Of a DNA stretch of 64,000 bases, positions 28,561 to 37,367 are shown one piece after another. Location: contig JAGCOB010000026.1 in assembly GCA_017645645.1 (NCBI GenBank), positions 50,781-114,780 on the forward strand, written 5' to 3'. Numbering within the stretch: position 1 is the stretch's first letter; each line of letters starts with the position of its first letter. The position numbers were made by a program, and so were the translations under genes. The notes below the pieces were generated by a model. It was not told where the DNA came from. It did no database searches and saw nothing but the letters and a program-made list of their open reading frames with translations. The stretch comes from Prevotella sp. (GTDB lineage Bacteria; Bacteroidota; Bacteroidia; Bacteroidales; Bacteroidaceae).

Positions 28561-30406
28561 ACTCTTTCAGTCCTTCGACTAAACGCGTGTTGTCCTCATG
28601 GTTACGGACAGCGATGCGCATGTATTGTTTGCTGGGATTCAGTCCTGGCTTACCGCTGCAGTCACGGGTCAGGATATTATACTGCTTGAGCATGTAGATG
28701 ACTATCTCGCTGGCTGTATAGGGAGGCAGTACCTCGCAAAGGAAATAGTTTGCCTGCGAGGGCATCACGCGGAAGAAGGGAATGGTACGCAACTGCTGCT
28801 CGAAGTCATCCCGTTCCTTGACGAACTTGGCACAGGCACGCTGGTAGTCCTTTTCGTGTTTATTGTATATTTGCATGAAGAACTCGGCAAACGAGTTCAG
28901 GTTCCATATGCTCACCTCTTTCTTGATACGGGCAATCAACTTCTTATCGGCGGAGGCGAAGATGCCCAAACGTAATCCTGGCACACCATAACTCTTCGAG
29001 ATACTCTTCATGACCGCCATGTGGGGATAGGCTTCCAGCGTCTTGTCACTTAACAGGGAGTTGGTGGCATAGTCTGTACTGAAGTCGACGAAGGATTCGT
29101 CAACCACTAAACGGATATCCCGTTCCTCACACCATTGGGCAAGACGTAACACGTCTGCCTTGGGTATGAAATTTCCAGAGGGGTTGTCGGGGTTGATGAG
29201 CATTAACTGCTGAATATCCTTGTCGCCAAAGAACGCCATCAAGTCATCGGCTGTATAGCGGTAGTCGTCATTCTGGGGAACAAATGTCACTTGGCAGTCT
29301 TTGTCATAGCGGTTAGGATATTCCTCGAAGGTAGGACGGATGAAACCACTTTTGGCTTTTGGCTTTTGGCTATTGGCTATTGGCTTTTCCTCCATCAGTA
29401 CCTTGATGAGTTCTGCCGCTCCGTTGCCTGGTACGATATAGTCCTCACTGACTCCAAAGCACTTGCTAGCAATGAGGGTATTGACTTTCATGCCCGATGG
29501 GTATTCTGTCAATAGGGTATCAAAGTTGGCGCGCAACTCGTCCTTCATCTTACGACTGGGGAAATAGGGATTTACCAGGTAGCAGAAGTCCAGCATCTGG
29601 GGGAACCGCCAGAAACCGCCATAGCGTCCGTAATACTTACGCAACATATCTTTCTCGTCGGCAAATAGAGCCTCAGCGATATCCAGGTCCTGTTTGTCAT
29701 CAATCTCGTACCACTTCTCATTACCGATAGGCAGTGCCTTCATGTCGTGGTTGTTAAGCAGGGAGATGATACGCAACACGTTCTCGTAATACTCGTTATT
29801 GCCTACTGCTTTCGTATAGGCATCGAGGAAGGGCACATACTTATGTGCAGAGAACTCTCTGCTCAGCTTGTAGATATTGACAGTCTTATAATAAGAATTG
29901 ACATCGTTATAGTCGAAGGCATCCTTCGAGATGAAGTTGACGATGTTCTGCTCGTCGTCTAATCGTACCATCGTACCGTCCATCCAAGTCTCGTATTTGG
30001 CAACGAGGGCAAGGTTAGGGTAGGGATTGTCTATTAACATCTCAAACAGGTGGTCGTTGACGATGAGGTCGCTCTCAATGAGCAGGGTGTCATCTTCCTG
30101 TAACTTGTCCTTTACCAGTGACAGCGAGTAGATATTATTGGTCTTGTCATAGACGGGATTCTCAGCAAACTCGATGTTGAGTTGGCTGTTGGCTGTTGGC
30201 TGTTGGCTGTTGGCAATATATTCTTGCAGTTCCTTGCCTTTATAGCCTGTGACGATGATGACGCGCTGGAGTTGTAACTTCGACAACTGTCCCAATACAC
30301 GGTCAATCAGTCGCACCCCATTCACAGGGACCATACATTTCGTATTGTCCTTCGTGTATTCTCCGAGTCTGCGACCCATACCAGCCGCCAAGATAATTGC
30401 CTGCAT
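28550..30406 (-). CDS. LicC-like cytidylyltransferase fused to CobD/HisC-like PLP enzyme
   Basis: This 618-aa cytosolic fusion begins (residues ~1-240) with a sugar-1-P/choline-P nucleotidyltransferase: LAAGMGRRLGEYTKDNTKCMVPVNG, and LIESDLI as the metal Asp. Residues ~245-618 form a fold-type-I PLP domain: NPDNPSGNFI, VVDESFVDF and SISKSYGVPGLRLG with Lys471 as the Schiff-base lysine. SFVDF and PGLRLG resemble CobD (threonine-phosphate decarboxylase) more than typical HisC. A plausible reading is a phospho-amino acid turned into an amino-alcohol phosphate and activated with CTP, feeding LicD. Alternative: a PntC-like phosphonate enzyme. Two heptad-repeat inserts encode IANSQKPKAKS (29349-29388) and IANSQQPTANSQ (30181-30216). 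Confidence 0.8.
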   Translation of the reverse strand: MQAIILAAGMGRRLGEYTKDNTKCMVPVNGVRLIDRVLGQLSKLQLQRVIIVTGYKGKELQEYIANSQQPTANSQLNIEFAENPVYDKTNNIYSLSLVKDKLQEDDTLLIESDLIVNDHLFEMLIDNPYPNLALVAKYETWMDGTMVRLDDEQNIVNFISKDAFDYNDVNSYYKTVNIYKLSREFSAHKYVPFLDAYTKAVGNNEYYENVLRIISLLNNHDMKALPIGNEKWYEIDDKQDLDIAEALFADEKDMLRKYYGRYGGFWRFPQMLDFCYLVNPYFPSRKMKDELRANFDTLLTEYPSGMKVNTLIASKCFGVSEDYIVPGNGAAELIKVLMEEKPIANSQKPKAKSGFIRPTFEEYPNRYDKDCQVTFVPQNDDYRYTADDLMAFFGDKDIQQLMLINPDNPSGNFIPKADVLRLAQWCEERDIRLVVDESFVDFSTDYATNSLLSDKTLEAYPHMAVMKSISKSYGVPGLRLGIFASADKKLIARIKKEVSIWNLNSFAEFFMQIYNKHEKDYQRACAKFVKERDDFEQQLRTIPFFRVMPSQANYFLCEVLPPYTASEIVIYMLKQYNILTRDCSGKPGLNPSKQYMRIAVRNHEDNTRLVEGLKEFRV

Positions 30407-30448
30407 CTTTTTGTTTTTTGCTTATTGCTAATAGCCAATCGCTAATTG

Positions 30449-32515
30449 CTATCCCACTTGTGAGCCTGGTTTCACATCCTTCGTCGTTGTTACCACGCTG
30501 AGGCTCTCGTCAAAGTCGACGGCTGAGAGAATCATGCCCTGACTCTCAATACCCATCATCTGACGGGGAGCGAAGTTGGCGACGAAGAGGATACGCTTGC
30601 CAACCAATACGGAGGGATCCTCGTAGAAGGCTGCAATACCACTGAGGATGGTACGATCCGTACCTGTGCCGTCGTCAATCGTGAACTGCAAGAGTTTCTT
30701 GGACTTCTTCACTTTCTCGCAAGCCTTAATCAATCCCACACGGATATCGAGTTTTTCAAACTCCTCGAAAGAAACAGTATCCTTGATAGGAGCTGCTTTG
30801 TAGGTGGCAGCCTCATTCTGTTTTTTGGTAGCCTCGAGTTTATCGAGTTGCTTCTGAATGGTCTCATCCTCTATCTTCTCGAAGAGCAAAGCAGGCTCAC
30901 CTAACTGGTGACCAGCCTTCAGCAGGTCGGTACTGCCTAACTGCTCCCATTCGAATGACTCAAGGTTTAGCATCTCGCGCAGTTTTTTGCTGGAGAACGG
31001 CAGGAACGGCTCAAAGGCAATGGCAAGGTTTGCGGTGAGTTGCAGACAGATATTCAGAATCGTCTCACAACGCTTCGGGTCAGTCTTCCAAACCTTCCAA
31101 GGCTCACACTCCGTGATATAACGGTTACCGATACGTGCCAGGTTCATTGCTTCAAACTGGGCATCGCGGAACTTAAACTGGTCAAGCAATGCTTCAACCT
31201 TTTGTTTCACGTCCTTGAATTCCTCCAAGGCTTGACGATCAACGTCAAGCAATTCCCCGCAGGCAGGAACAATGCCGTTCCAGTATTTCTTGGTCAATTG
31301 TAAAGCGCGGTTCACGAAGTTGCCATAAACAGCAACCAACTCGTTGTTATTACGGTCTTGGAAGTCCTTCCAAGTGAAGTTATTGTCTTTGGTTTCTGGA
31401 GCATTGGCTGTCAATACATAGCGCAGCACATCCTGTTTGCCTGGCATGTCAACGAGGTATTCATGCAACCATACCGCCCAGTTACGAGAAGTGGAAATCT
31501 TATCGTTCTCCAAGTTCAGGAACTCGTTTGCAGGTACGTTGTCAGGCATGATATACTTACCGTGTGCTTTCATCATCGTGGGGAAGATGATACAGTGGAA
31601 CACGATATTGTCCTTACCGATGAAGTGTACCAGACGGGTATCTTCATCCTGCCACCATTTTTCCCAGTTGCCCCATTTCTCCGGCTCTTTCTCGCAGAGT
31701 TCAACGGTGTTTGAGACATAACCGATAGGCGCATCAAACCAGACATAGAGCACTTTTCCTTCTGCTCCCTCAATGGGTACAGGGATTCCCCAGTCCAAGT
31801 CACGTGTCATCGCACGGGGCTGCAGGTCCATATCGAGCCAACTCTTACACTGTCCATAGACATTCGGGCGCCATTCCTTGTGCTCTTCGAGGATCCACTG
31901 CTTCAACCACTCCTGATACTCATTCAGGGGCAGATACCAGTTTTTGGTTTCTTTCAACACAGGAGTAGAACCGCTGATGGTCGACTTCGGATTAATCAAC
32001 TCCGTAGGACTGAGGTCACGACCGCATTTCTCACACTGGTCACCATAGGCTCCCTCGTTATGACAATGGGGACATTCACCCGTCACATAACGGTCGGCAA
32101 GGAACTGTTTGGCTTCCTCGTCATAGAGTTGGGCGGTGGTTTCTTCTACCAATTTTCCCTCGTCATAGAGTTTGCGGAACCACTCGGCGGCGAACTTATG
32201 ATGCGTCTCACTGGTTGTACGACTATAGATATCGAACGAGATACCGAACTCCTTAAAAGAGTCCTTGATCATCTTATGATAGCGGTCCACCACATCCTGT
32301 GGGGTGATGCCCTCCTTACGGGCACGAACAGTGATGGGTACGCCGTGCTCGTCGGAGCCGCCGATAAACAGCACCTCCTCTTTCTTCAGTCTCAGATATC
32401 TTACGTAGATGTCGGCGGGCACATATACGCCTGCCAAGTGACCGATATGTACACCGCCATTGGCATAGGGCAGTGCCGATGTCACGGTCGTTCTCTTGAA
32501 TCTTTTTTCTGCCAT
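30449..32515 (-). CDS. metG: Methionyl-tRNA synthetase
   Basis: This 688-aa class I aminoacyl-tRNA synthetase charges tRNA-Met. The HIGH motif is [10 protein letters not shown], the zinc-knuckle cysteines are [18 protein letters not shown], and the KMSKS equivalent is KISTS. The C-terminal ~110 residues ([31 protein letters not shown]) are the EMAP/Trbp111-type tRNA-binding domain. It starts at ATG 32515 behind a promoter at 32543-32550. The 42-bp gap to the upstream minus-strand gene start (30406) contains degenerate 7-nt repeats. Confidence 0.97.
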   Translation of the reverse strand: MAEKRFKRTTVTSALPYANGGVHIGHLAGVYVPADIYVRYLRLKKEEVLFIGGSDEHGVPITVRARKEGITPQDVVDRYHKMIKDSFKEFGISFDIYSRTTSETHHKFAAEWFRKLYDEGKLVEETTAQLYDEEAKQFLADRYVTGECPHCHNEGAYGDQCEKCGRDLSPTELINPKSTISGSTPVLKETKNWYLPLNEYQEWLKQWILEEHKEWRPNVYGQCKSWLDMDLQPRAMTRDLDWGIPVPIEGAEGKVLYVWFDAPIGYVSNTVELCEKEPEKWGNWEKWWQDEDTRLVHFIGKDNIVFHCIIFPTMMKAHGKYIMPDNVPANEFLNLENDKISTSRNWAVWLHEYLVDMPGKQDVLRYVLTANAPETKDNNFTWKDFQDRNNNELVAVYGNFVNRALQLTKKYWNGIVPACGELLDVDRQALEEFKDVKQKVEALLDQFKFRDAQFEAMNLARIGNRYITECEPWKVWKTDPKRCETILNICLQLTANLAIAFEPFLPFSSKKLREMLNLESFEWEQLGSTDLLKAGHQLGEPALLFEKIEDETIQKQLDKLEATKKQNEAATYKAAPIKDTVSFEEFEKLDIRVGLIKACEKVKKSKKLLQFTIDDGTGTDRTILSGIAAFYEDPSVLVGKRILFVANFAPRQMMGIESQGMILSAVDFDESLSVVTTTKDVKPGSQVG

Positions 32516-32542
32516 GTTTCCTTCTTTTTTATTTTATGGCTG

Positions 32543-32574
32543 CGAAGGTACAAATTATTTTTGAAACAGCAAAA
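32543..32574 (-). promoter_or_regulatory. Promoter of metG
   Basis: Minus-strand TACCTTCG (32550-32543) with TTTTG 19 bp upstream. The predicted leader is about 20 nt. Confidence 0.6.
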
Positions 32575-32592
32575 TAGAAGAAGAAAAATCCA

Positions 32593-34344
32593 TCATCCAT
32601 CAGACTTCAGTACGACCATCGTGTTATTCATGCCGTATGAGGCGTGATAGCTGATTTCCTTTGCCACAGCACCCACCAAGCCTTCGTAGAGTTGCTGCCT
32701 GTCAGCAAGGTTTAGAGGGCTACCGTCATCTCTGAGTCGTATCACAACCCTTCCGTCTTTTTCCACAAATACACGCACTGTAAGGCTGGTGTCCTGTTCA
32801 GAAAGACTGTGGTTGAGACTCGATTCAGAGAGTTCCCTGATACACAAAGCCACATGATCGGCTCTCTCGCTATCTATGCCCCTGCTGATACAGAACTCGC
32901 GTACAGTATTGCTGAAGGTGACTGCCTCCTCAACAGATTGTATATCGGCGTGGATATAATGGTCATCAGCCACGCCGAAGTCAGCAGGAAGCACCACCAA
33001 ATCCTCAAACCTCGTTATCAGTTTCTTCTCCTTGGCACAAACAATAACATAGATAATCAGTGTCAGAAGTGCTTCGCTCAGTCCATAAGCCATGAATACG
33101 CCTTTCTCGCCCATCAGATACCCCAGCAGATAGACAAGCACGACCAGGACTAAGAAACGCTCGGCAATAAGAATTATCTGCGAGGTATTGATACGTTTGG
33201 TCGCCTGAAGGAAAGCCGCGGCACACTGGTTGAGTGCCATGAAAGGTACACCAATTGCATACCAGATGATGGCATATATCGACTGGCTCATCACCTCAGG
33301 TTCGTCCTTGATGAACACAAAGGCTATGGGATGGGCAAAGACGATGAATACCAAAGCAGAGCCGACACCCCATATCATCGTCTGGCGGAACATCTCTTTC
33401 ATGCCCGAAACCATCTGTACACGGTCTTCCTCTCCATAGAATGCCCCTGCGATGAGCATTGCCGTCGTTGAGAGTGCCAGTGCCAAGCAGAGCAGAAACC
33501 TCGTGGCGGAGTTCTGGACAGACAAGGCAGCCACAGTCCCTACGCTCGCCATATAGAGAACATATCTGTTGACAAGCACGGGTGCCACGATGCTACATGC
33601 ACGTTTCGTAGCCATCGGCATACCAGCCTTGAAGATGTCACAGGTCGTTGCCCAGCTGAAACAGCCCCTGAGTTTGATAGACACGCCACCCCTCTTGCCT
33701 ATGAAGAACCATATCAGCGGAAGGCATCCGAAGACGTACGACAAGGCACTCGCTGCGCCTAGGCCAAAGGTTCCCCAATCGAGCCACGCCGAGAAGACGA
33801 TGTCGAAGACAGCATCCGAGAAAAGAATCAGGAATGACGAAAGATGAATGTGTCTGTTACCGCCCTCAATATTCACCATCGGCATGAGCAACTGCCTGAG
33901 AACGATGAAAGCGGCACCGAGGGAGAACCCCTTGATGTAGTCCATCACGTCAGGGATGATGTAGTGGTCGTTCGTGCCGCAGAAGAGATTGGCTATGAAA
34001 CCGTCAGCAAGGATGATAACGGCTGTGGAGATGACAGACAGGACGATAGCCCATACGGCAGACAATGAGAAGATACGGCTGGCTTCATCCTTCGACGACT
34101 GTCCGAAAGAGCGAGAGCAGAGTACGGAGTTACCAGTGCCTATGAGACCGGCTATGATGGAGAAGACAAAGATGGTAGGACTACCCAGACCCACTGCCGC
34201 CAACGCCTTCGAACCATAGAAGTTACCAGCCACGATGCCGTCAACCAAGTTGGTAGCGGAAAGACTTAGCTCAGCCGTGAAATTCGGCATCAGCGTCTTC
34301 CTCACCATTTTCTTAACCTGCCTGTCTCCCAAAACCTTTGTCAC
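32593..34344 (-). CDS. MATE efflux transporter fused to RsbW-like HATPase domain
   Basis: Residues ~1-445 of this 583-aa protein are a 12-TM MATE/DinF-type transporter (LMPNFTAELSLSATNLVDGIVAG, PTIFVFSIIAGLIGTGNSVLCSR). Residues ~460-583 form a GHKL/HATPase domain of the RsbW type: DHVALCIRELSESSLNHS, RLRDDGSPLNL and YGMNNTMVVL. The N-box position normally holding the Mg2+-binding Asn appears to be Ser (ELSES). The start is GTG at 34344, with an in-frame ATG at 34308 as alternative. A promoter-like box lies 26 bp upstream. Such fusions suggest transport coupled to, or controlled by, a partner-switch-type ATP-binding module. Substrate unknown. Confidence 0.85.
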   Translation of the reverse strand: MTKVLGDRQVKKMVRKTLMPNFTAELSLSATNLVDGIVAGNFYGSKALAAVGLGSPTIFVFSIIAGLIGTGNSVLCSRSFGQSSKDEASRIFSLSAVWAIVLSVISTAVIILADGFIANLFCGTNDHYIIPDVMDYIKGFSLGAAFIVLRQLLMPMVNIEGGNRHIHLSSFLILFSDAVFDIVFSAWLDWGTFGLGAASALSYVFGCLPLIWFFIGKRGGVSIKLRGCFSWATTCDIFKAGMPMATKRACSIVAPVLVNRYVLYMASVGTVAALSVQNSATRFLLCLALALSTTAMLIAGAFYGEEDRVQMVSGMKEMFRQTMIWGVGSALVFIVFAHPIAFVFIKDEPEVMSQSIYAIIWYAIGVPFMALNQCAAAFLQATKRINTSQIILIAERFLVLVVLVYLLGYLMGEKGVFMAYGLSEALLTLIIYVIVCAKEKKLITRFEDLVVLPADFGVADDHYIHADIQSVEEAVTFSNTVREFCISRGIDSERADHVALCIRELSESSLNHSLSEQDTSLTVRVFVEKDGRVVIRLRDDGSPLNLADRQQLYEGLVGAVAKEISYHASYGMNNTMVVLKSDG

Positions 34345-34369
34345 TTAGTTAATCAATTATTCTCGTTTG

Positions 34370-34377
34370 CGAAAGTA
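34370..34377 (-). promoter_or_regulatory. Probable promoter of the MATE fusion gene
   Basis: Minus-strand TACTTTCG, one mismatch from TAnnTTTG, 26 nt before the GTG start. The -33 element is not obvious. Confidence 0.45.
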
Positions 34378-34434
34378 CGAATAAATGAGAAGAAAACCAA
34401 ATTATATTTGACTTTTCTCGACAATGGTGGGACT

Positions 34435-36063
34435 CTATTTTTGAGATTGTCTGTGGCGAATGAACATCAGGAATAGGAAGAGCACCACTGAGCCGAATGT
34501 AAGAGATATTACCGCACTCTTTGTGAAGCCAGCTACGAGGAATGAAACTAACGACACAGAGGCTACCGTCATGGCATATGGCAACTGGGTGGTGACGTGG
34601 TTCATATGCTCACATTGTGCGCCTGCCGACGACATGATGGTGGTGTCGGAGATGGGTGAGCAATGGTCGCCGCACACCGCACCGGCCATACAAGCCGAGA
34701 TGGAGATAATCATGAGCTGTGGGTCAACTCTATGGAAACAGGACACGACGATGGGAATAAGTATGCCGAACGTTCCCCACGAGGTTCCTGAGGCAAAGGC
34801 CAGACCTGCGGCAACAACAAAGATGATGGCAGGCATGAAGCCCATGAGTCCGCCGGCAGAACTCTCTACCACGTTAGCGACATAGGTTGCTGCACCTAAA
34901 CTGTCGGTCATGTTCTTCAGCGTCCATGCAAATGCCAAGATAAGCATGGCAGGTACCATCTGCTTGAAACCTTCCGGCAGGCAGTCCATACATTCGTCGA
35001 ACGTCAGCGACTGGCGTATCAAGTAGTAGGCAATGGTAATGACAAGAGCTACGAAAGAACCCATTACCAGACCTACAGAGGCGTTACTGGCAGCAAAGGC
35101 AGCAGCAAAACTCTTGCCTTCGAAGAAACCGCCAGTGTAGATCATACCGATAACACACCCGATGATGAGCAGCACCACGGGGATGACCATGTCTGACACC
35201 CGACCTTTTTTCTCTTCCTGTCGGTTGTCTTCAGTGGTCTGCTTGATTTTACCAGTTGTAAACAGGTCACCCTTGCGGGCATTGGTCTCGTGCAACAGCA
35301 TAGGCCCATAGTCCATCTTCATGAAGATGATAAGAACCATCATCAATAAGGTCAGCAGGGCATAGAAGTTAAAGGGTATGGACTGCACGAAGATATCGAT
35401 GCCGTTCTCGTCTTTGACGAATCCGGACACTGCTGCAGCCCACGACGAAATGGGGGCAATGATACAGACAGGTGCTGCTGTGGAGTCGATGAAGTAGGCT
35501 AGCTTGGCACGGCTTATCTTGTGCTTGTCAGTGACAGGCCGCATGACGGAACCGACAGTCAGGCAGTTGAAGTAGTCGTCAATGAAAATCAGGCACCCCA
35601 GTAGCATGGTTGCTAATTGCGCCCCTACTCGACTCTTGATACCGCGTGAGGCCCATGTGCCGAAAGCCGCCGAACCACCTGTACGGTTCATCAGTTGCAC
35701 CATCATACCCAGGATGACCAAGAAAACGAGTATGCCAACATTCCACTTGTCGGCTATCACAGCCATCATGCCGTCTGGAAAGAGCTGGACGAGTCCTTCC
35801 ACGGGTTCGAATTCCGCGTTGAGTAGAGCCCCCGTCAATATACCAAGAAACAGCGAGCTATACACCTCCTTGGTAATCAGTGCCAGTGAGATGGCGATGA
35901 TGGGTGGTGTCAGAGCCCAGATGGTATTTTTCACAGGCATGTGGTTGATACCTACGGCATATGCCAACCATCCCCAAAATAATACTACGACTATCAATGC
36001 CAGACATGTCGCCCGTTTAGGCATTCCCGGTCTTACGGATTCTAATTTCGATTCTATTTTCAT
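34435..36063 (-). CDS. NhaC-family Na+/H+ antiporter (second copy, larger type)
   Basis: This 542-aa polytopic membrane protein has long hydrophobic runs throughout. It carries the superfamily's inverted blocks: GCLIFIDDYFNCLTVGSVMRPVTD and FASGTSWGTFGILIPIV with CGDHCSPISDTTIMSS. It has an N-terminal charged stretch and a cytosolic loop rich in Lys/Glu (KIKQTTEDNRQEEKKGR). It belongs to a different branch from the 476-aa protein at 21726-23156. It probably exports Na+ for H+. No clear TAnnTTTG promoter lies directly upstream; a 22-bp palindromic array lies about 120 bp upstream. Confidence 0.87.
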   Translation of the reverse strand: MKIESKLESVRPGMPKRATCLALIVVVLFWGWLAYAVGINHMPVKNTIWALTPPIIAISLALITKEVYSSLFLGILTGALLNAEFEPVEGLVQLFPDGMMAVIADKWNVGILVFLVILGMMVQLMNRTGGSAAFGTWASRGIKSRVGAQLATMLLGCLIFIDDYFNCLTVGSVMRPVTDKHKISRAKLAYFIDSTAAPVCIIAPISSWAAAVSGFVKDENGIDIFVQSIPFNFYALLTLLMMVLIIFMKMDYGPMLLHETNARKGDLFTTGKIKQTTEDNRQEEKKGRVSDMVIPVVLLIIGCVIGMIYTGGFFEGKSFAAAFAASNASVGLVMGSFVALVITIAYYLIRQSLTFDECMDCLPEGFKQMVPAMLILAFAWTLKNMTDSLGAATYVANVVESSAGGLMGFMPAIIFVVAAGLAFASGTSWGTFGILIPIVVSCFHRVDPQLMIISISACMAGAVCGDHCSPISDTTIMSSAGAQCEHMNHVTTQLPYAMTVASVSLVSFLVAGFTKSAVISLTFGSVVLFLFLMFIRHRQSQK

Positions 36064-36180
36064 CTTTTGAAAATATATTGAAAATTGATATTGAACTTTT
36101 TTTTCATTTCTCTGATTTCATAAAAAGAAACAGCCCCAGCAGATTGTATTTTCAATGAACTTTTATTGTCTTCTATTTTG

Positions 36181-36378
36181 GCTATAGGCGTAAGACCTTA
36201 CGGCTATAGGCGCACACCCTTTTGCCTATAGCCGTTAGGTTGCTAGGATGCTTCTTACTCCCTGTTAGGATGGCACTTCATCCCTGTTAGGACGGCACTT
36301 ACTCCCTATGGGAGCCATCCCCAACACCCTTGGGAGCCATCTCCAACACCCTTGGGAGCCATCCCTTCCATCTTCATG
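36181..36378. repeat. 22-bp-period palindromic repeat array A (9 units)
   Basis: Nine consecutive 22-nt segments tile this stretch, changing gradually: units 1-3 share CTATAG, units 4-6 share cacttACTCCCT/GTTAG, units 7-9 share AGCCATCCCcaacACCCTTGGG-type sequence. Several spans are inverted repeats: GGCTATAGGC/GCCTATAGCC (10-bp arms, 12-nt loop), CGTAAG/CTTACG, and GGATG/CATCC. It lies between the propeller-like gene and nhaC. The rest of the 341-bp gap (36064-36180) is A/T-rich with nothing recognised. A second array with the same period is at 57771-57924. Confidence 0.7.
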
Positions 36379-36404
36379 TGGCAGAGGAGGAAGGTGACGG
36401 GTGT
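36366..36404 (-). pseudogene. Remnant of a second copy of the beta-barrel gene (5' end only)
   Basis: Reading the minus strand from 36405, the sequence matches the leader of the gene at 37368-39074 (TCAGTAAACACCCGTCA), then jumps across about 40 nt to its signal-peptide codons (TCCTCCTCTGCCACA), then stops matching. This is what an internal deletion of a tandem copy would leave. It sits directly downstream of the propeller-like gene, the place a second copy would occupy. Confidence 0.55.
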
Positions 36405-37322
36405 TTACTGAATCTTAAATACGTAGTCGAAACTATAGGTGCGTACGTAGGCTAAGCCATCCTTCGGCACGACCTCGTTCACCATCTTCTTCACAGGAAT
36501 CTTCTGTATGCGCTGACCACTGTATTTGTCGAGGACAAAGAGGTTGTCAGGCTCACCGGTGAATCCGTAGCCGCAGATGATGGAGTTGTCGACGATGGCG
36601 AAATGGGAGTTACAGGTCAAAGGCTGGGTGGTCCAGATAATCTCTCCGTTCTCCATATCGAAGGCAGTGATATAACCTGTCTGGTAGCCTGCTCCGTCTG
36701 AATAGCCGTTGCTGCCGTGGGCGATATACAGGATATTACCCTCGATGAAGAAGTCGTTGACGCTCTGGTAGTTACCCATCAATGTTGTTTTGGGCGAGAA
36801 CTTGAAATTCTCGAAGTCATAGGCGGCATAAAGGGTCTCTTGTGCTTCGTCGGTAATGACCACTAATCCCGTATAGCCCCAGTGTACTCCGTAAGTAGTG
36901 ATGAGATAGCCGCCTGTCCTATAGCGGAAGCGGGGCCCGAACTCATTCATGGGTGTCTCCACACGTTCTTCACGAAGTGTCAGGTCGTTGTTCCTTACCC
37001 AGTCCTCGTCGTCGGTAATCTGGTTCTGTCTGCACGATACCTGTGTGAGTTTCACCTGTTTACGACTTATGTCACGCTTCAGCACGTGTCCTGTGAAATA
37101 GGGCGTCGGCATCTTCGTGAAGGTTATGTTCTGCACGTTATTCGCATCGAACTTACCGATGGGCGTCAGTTTGAAATCTGTCTTGAAGGCTTCGTCACGC
37201 TGCGGATAGGTTACTAACTGAGAAGTGGCTTTCTTCTTTTTAGTGGCTTTCTTCTGTGCATACATCGGAGTTGCCAGCAACAAACATGCTGCTACTGTGA
37301 TAAAAAGGCTTTTCTTTGTCAT
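36405..37322 (-). CDS. Secreted propeller-like protein of unknown function
   Basis: This 305-aa protein has a signal peptide (MTKKSLFITVAACLLLATPMYAQ) followed by a Lys-rich linker (KKATKKKKA). The body has repeating strand motifs with PQQ-type character (ITAFDMENGEIIWTTQ, FVLDKYSGQRIQKIPV), suggesting a partial beta-propeller. It is downstream of the beta-barrel gene (45-nt gap), so they form a pair. A decayed 24-codon relic of a paralogue lies at 39090-39164, with 30 identical bases at its 3' end, showing the pair was once duplicated. Function unknown. Confidence 0.7.
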   Translation of the reverse strand: MTKKSLFITVAACLLLATPMYAQKKATKKKKATSQLVTYPQRDEAFKTDFKLTPIGKFDANNVQNITFTKMPTPYFTGHVLKRDISRKQVKLTQVSCRQNQITDDEDWVRNNDLTLREERVETPMNEFGPRFRYRTGGYLITTYGVHWGYTGLVVITDEAQETLYAAYDFENFKFSPKTTLMGNYQSVNDFFIEGNILYIAHGSNGYSDGAGYQTGYITAFDMENGEIIWTTQPLTCNSHFAIVDNSIICGYGFTGEPDNLFVLDKYSGQRIQKIPVKKMVNEVVPKDGLAYVRTYSFDYVFKIQ

Positions 37323-37367
37323 AGGTTTAATGATGATTGGTTATTATTTGTTTAATTGATAATGTCC

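Noticed and set aside
30112-30306. Short antisense and out-of-frame ORFs over heptad repeats
   Set aside because: Seven-nucleotide repeats are open in all frames and inflate short ORFs; the fused enzyme's frame is clearly the coding one.
36181-36378. Possible CRISPR array
   Set aside because: Unit length is 22 bp with no alternation of identical repeat and unique spacer, units drift gradually, and no cas gene is present.
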